DNA from: CAMLIZ01 sp040758375
Lineage (GTDB): Bacteria; Pseudomonadota; Gammaproteobacteria; Burkholderiales; Burkholderiaceae_C
Direction of reading: 5' to 3'
DNA length: 64,000 nucleotides
Assembly (NCBI GenBank): GCA_040758375.1
Contig: JBFLWE010000001.1
Span: 1-64,000, forward strand
How positions within the stretch are numbered: position 1 is the stretch's first letter; each line of letters begins with the position of its first letter. The position numbers and the translations under genes were made by a program. The notes beneath the pieces are model-generated. The model was given only the letters and a program-made list of their open reading frames with translations. It did not search any database and was not told where the DNA came from. Positions 62,169-64,000 of this stretch are shown piece by piece.

Positions 62169-63085
62169 AGCACGACCTGTGGCGCCAGGCCAAGCTGGGC
62201 GACAAGCCCCGCTACACCTGGGAAGACGCGGCCCTGCGCTGGCTGAACGAGCAGGGCCACAAGGCGTCGATCCGCGACGACGCGAAGAAGATCGAGTTCC
62301 TCACCCCGTTCTTCAAGCGCCTGCCGCTGACCGAGCTGACCTGGGACCGCATGCAGGCCGTGGTGGAAGGCCAGAAGGGCGACAAGGCGCCGGCCACGCG
62401 CAACCGCTACTACCAGCTGCTGCGGTCCATCCTGCGGCGGGCCATGCGCGAGTGGAACTGGATCGACAGCGTGCCCACCATCCGGCTGCACCGCGAACCC
62501 GAGGGCCGGGTGCGCTACCTCACGCCCACCGAGATCGACACCTTCCTGCGCAACCTGCCTGAGCACCTGCGCTCACTGACGCGCTTCACCATCGCCACCG
62601 GCCTGCGGCGAGCCAACGTGCTGGGCCTGAAGTGGAGCCAGATCGACATGCAGCGCCAGGTGATGACCGTGGCCGCCAGCGACATCAAGAGCCGCAAGAC
62701 GCTGGGCATACCGCTGAACGCCACGGCCATGGAGATCCTGCGCGCGCAGATCGGCAAGCACGACGAGTTCGTCTTCGTCTACAAGGGCAAGCGGCTGAAC
62801 GCCACGGTGAACACCGCCTGGCGCAACGCGCTGAAGAAGTCGGGTATCGAGGACTTCCGCTTCCACGACACCCGCCACACCTGGGCCAGCCTGCTGATCC
62901 AGAACGGCGTGCCCAAGGGCATGATCAAGGAGATGGGCGGCTGGAAGTCGGACTCGATGGTGGAGCGGTATGCGCACCTGGCGCCGGAGCACCTTGCGAG
63001 GCATGCGGCGGTGATTGATGATCTGCTGCGAAAGGACGTGGAGCCCTCCCCTTTGCAGCCCGTCAAGTCGGTCAAGCGCACATAG
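62045..63085 (+). CDS. tyrosine-type phage integrase
   Basis: 346 aa; ATG at 62045, with GGAGG 8 nt upstream. The N-terminal arm-binding region begins 'MGILKRGNTWWIDITAPGG', then a core-binding domain (about 55-160). The catalytic domain has Arg in 'ATGLRRANVLGLKWSQID', HxxR in 'FRFHDTRHTWASLLI', 'GGWKSDSMVERYAHL' with the nucleophile Tyr near residue 305. This is the best candidate for integration at tRNA-Lys, since it is paired with an excisionase-like gene. Such integrases are usually close to the intact tRNA, so the right end of the element may be near. Confidence 0.92.
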   Translation: MGILKRGNTWWIDITAPGGQRVRQSAETTDRKAAKELHDRLKHDLWRQAKLGDKPRYTWEDAALRWLNEQGHKASIRDDAKKIEFLTPFFKRLPLTELTWDRMQAVVEGQKGDKAPATRNRYYQLLRSILRRAMREWNWIDSVPTIRLHREPEGRVRYLTPTEIDTFLRNLPEHLRSLTRFTIATGLRRANVLGLKWSQIDMQRQVMTVAASDIKSRKTLGIPLNATAMEILRAQIGKHDEFVFVYKGKRLNATVNTAWRNALKKSGIEDFRFHDTRHTWASLLIQNGVPKGMIKEMGGWKSDSMVERYAHLAPEHLARHAAVIDDLLRKDVEPSPLQPVKSVKRT

Positions 63086-63551
63086 AGTCGGGCCGCCCAT
63101 CCATCGGGCTGCTGCCCTCCGTCCTCGCGCGCGCCCAGGCCTCCGCCAGCGCGGCAACTTTCAAGGTCGGGGTTCCGGCCTCCAACGCCGCTGCCACGCT
63201 TCTGCCCCCAAGGGCTCCGTGGTCGCGCAGCCAGAACATCAGCTTCTCGGTGTCATGGAGCGGCCGCAGCGCGCGGCAGATCGCACCTGCGGTCAATTGA
63301 TCCAGGCTCAGAAACGCCTTGGGGTAGTACTCGCTGCCGTCGATGGCGATGCTGACCACCTCGCCACTTGCGGTGGCCGTCGCCACGGTCTCCTGGGGGA
63401 TCCCCCACGCCTGTGCCAGTTGCGGCCTGAGTACCACGAGCCCTTCCTCGATCCATCGGGCGCGCGCCACTGCGCCGCGGGCATGAGCAGCTACCAGGCC
63501 GCCTCGTGTCGACCCCTGATCCTCGATATCGCCGGGCAACTTCAAGCGCAC
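63072..63551 (-). CDS. unknown protein, possible Xre/MbcA/ParS-type antitoxin relative
   Basis: 159 aa from a GTG at 63551; a TTG at 63545 has better spacing (AGGAG 7 nt upstream), so the start may be two codons later. The C-terminal half 'LSLDQLTAGAICRALRPL', 'EKLMFWLRDHGALGGRSV' and 'EAGTPTLKVAALAEAWA' resembles the end of proteins with an MbcA/ParS-like toxin-binding domain. The N-terminus has a possible small HTH ('LAQAWGIPQETVATATASG'). The 3' end overlaps the integrase stop by 14 nt, convergent. Assignment is weak. Confidence 0.45.
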   Translation of the reverse strand: MRLKLPGDIEDQGSTRGGLVAAHARGAVARARWIEEGLVVLRPQLAQAWGIPQETVATATASGEVVSIAIDGSEYYPKAFLSLDQLTAGAICRALRPLHDTEKLMFWLRDHGALGGRSVAAALEAGTPTLKVAALAEAWARARTEGSSPMDGRPDSMCA

Positions 63552-63593
63552 ATCTCCTGTAAAGAACTCACCAGGCGAAGAACATGCTGACGT

Positions 63594-63833
63594 TCACTGT
63601 CGACGCGGGGCTCTGGAAGGAAAAGGCCTTGGAGCGGGAGAACGATCGATGGCGGACGCGCGCTCGACCGCGTCGATATCAGCCTCCATGGCGGCCATGG
63701 CCTCTTCGAGAAGGAGGCTTGGCCGCGGATCGTTCAGCGCGTCCTGGATCTCCACGGCGAGCCATCGGTTGTGTGCTGCGGTCTGATGACCGGTTCGCAT
63801 CAGTTTGGCTTGGCTGGTGTCGCGGGGGCTCAT
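63594..63833 (-). CDS. possible StbD/ParD-like stability determinant (antitoxin)
   Basis: 79 aa if started at the ATG 63833 (alternatives 63878 and 63800; none has a clear ribosome site). The segment 'HNRWLAVEIQDALNDPRPSL' followed by 'EEAMAAMEADIDAVERA' closely follows the pattern of 'stability determinant' antitoxins (RW...VQASLDDPRP...). Its stop lies 42 nt before the next minus-strand gene, which would be the place for a partner. No RelE/ParE-type toxin is visible there, so the module may be incomplete. The rest of the window, 63880-64000, shows no feature. Confidence 0.5.
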   Translation of the reverse strand: MSPRDTSQAKLMRTGHQTAAHNRWLAVEIQDALNDPRPSLLLEEAMAAMEADIDAVERASAIDRSPAPRPFPSRAPRRQ

Positions 63834-64000
63834 GCCGTTCACGTGGGTGGCTTTGTCTTGGCGACGGTTCCGTCGCATTCAAGGTGGAAGCATCATGCGC
63901 AATTGACTGCCCCGGCGCAACGGCCGTGTGCGGCGGGAGCGAGACTCAGTAAGAATGCTGGTGCGGATCGCCAGTCGTCCACGGAACTCGTGGCCCTACG

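Larger units (their letters stand above)
53301..64000. mobile_element. integrative element inserted in tRNA-Lys, right end outside window
   Basis: Begins at the tRNA-Lys 3' fragment and continues to the window end. It contains two tyrosine recombinases, an excisionase-like protein, two ParM-like proteins, at least one toxin-antitoxin module and a probable restriction enzyme. Gene order and base composition change sharply from the metabolic locus to the left. No conjugation or replication genes are seen in this part, so whether it is an ICE, an island or a phage-derived element cannot be settled. Confidence 0.75.

Overview
The window is about 64 kb of GC-rich DNA, dense in genes and with long open antisense frames. 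It reads as a betaproteobacterial (Burkholderiales) chromosome. This is judged from the protein families, the GCG/CTG-heavy codon use and a tRNA-Lys sequence typical of the group. I ran no database search, so no species is named.

Layout. 1-4.4 kb: end of an ABC permease gene, an AttH/CrtC-type lipocalin-like protein, a YbaN-like membrane protein, a Blc-type lipocalin, a BON-domain lipoprotein and WrbA. 4.4-6.4 kb: a Schlafen/AlbA_2-type ATP-binding protein beside an AT-rich stretch with direct repeats. 6.4-36.9 kb: housekeeping and metabolic genes (YbdK ligase, antiporter, S10 peptidase, transglutaminase/TPR protein, phosphoesterase, LysR regulator, periplasmic binding protein, two 2-oxoglutarate-dependent dioxygenases, TPR-GGDEF, oxidoreductases, a soluble multi-PAS hybrid kinase, CoA transferase, YaaA, XRE-cupin plus GNAT, aconitase, AlkD-like protein, an Spx/ArsC-like protein and a BamE-like lipoprotein). 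A deletion scar that joins the ends of a LysR gene and an NmrA-type gene lies at 25.7 kb. 37.4-42.1 kb: a three-gene 2-oxoacid:ferredoxin oxidoreductase operon with its own NAD(P)H-type Fe-S flavoprotein.

42.3-53.2 kb is the most interesting chromosomal block. It holds a TonB-dependent receptor, a GH27 glycosidase, a sugar permease, a KbaZ/GatZ protein, an AgaS-type sugar-phosphate deaminase/isomerase, a BadF-type sugar kinase, an AgaR/DeoR regulator and a secreted GH114 endo-alpha-1,4-polygalactosaminidase lipoprotein with a ricin-type lectin domain. Read together they form a candidate pathway for sensing, cutting, importing and catabolising a galactosamine/galactose polymer such as Pel or fungal galactosaminogalactan. 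A strong sigma70-like promoter before the receptor gene has a perfect CTTTCG-TTT-CGAAAG palindrome in its spacer, a good candidate AgaR operator.

53.3 kb to the window end is an integrative element. Its left edge is a displaced 3' half of tRNA-Lys(CTT). It carries an XRE/nucleotidyltransferase-like toxin-antitoxin pair, an integrase-HIT-HNH operon (the HNH protein resembles restriction enzymes for phosphorothioate-modified DNA), two different ParM/actin-like proteins with a small ParR-like partner and a membrane protein, an excisionase-like HTH protein, a second tyrosine integrase and a possible second antitoxin-type module. The right end of the element and the intact tRNA are not in the window.
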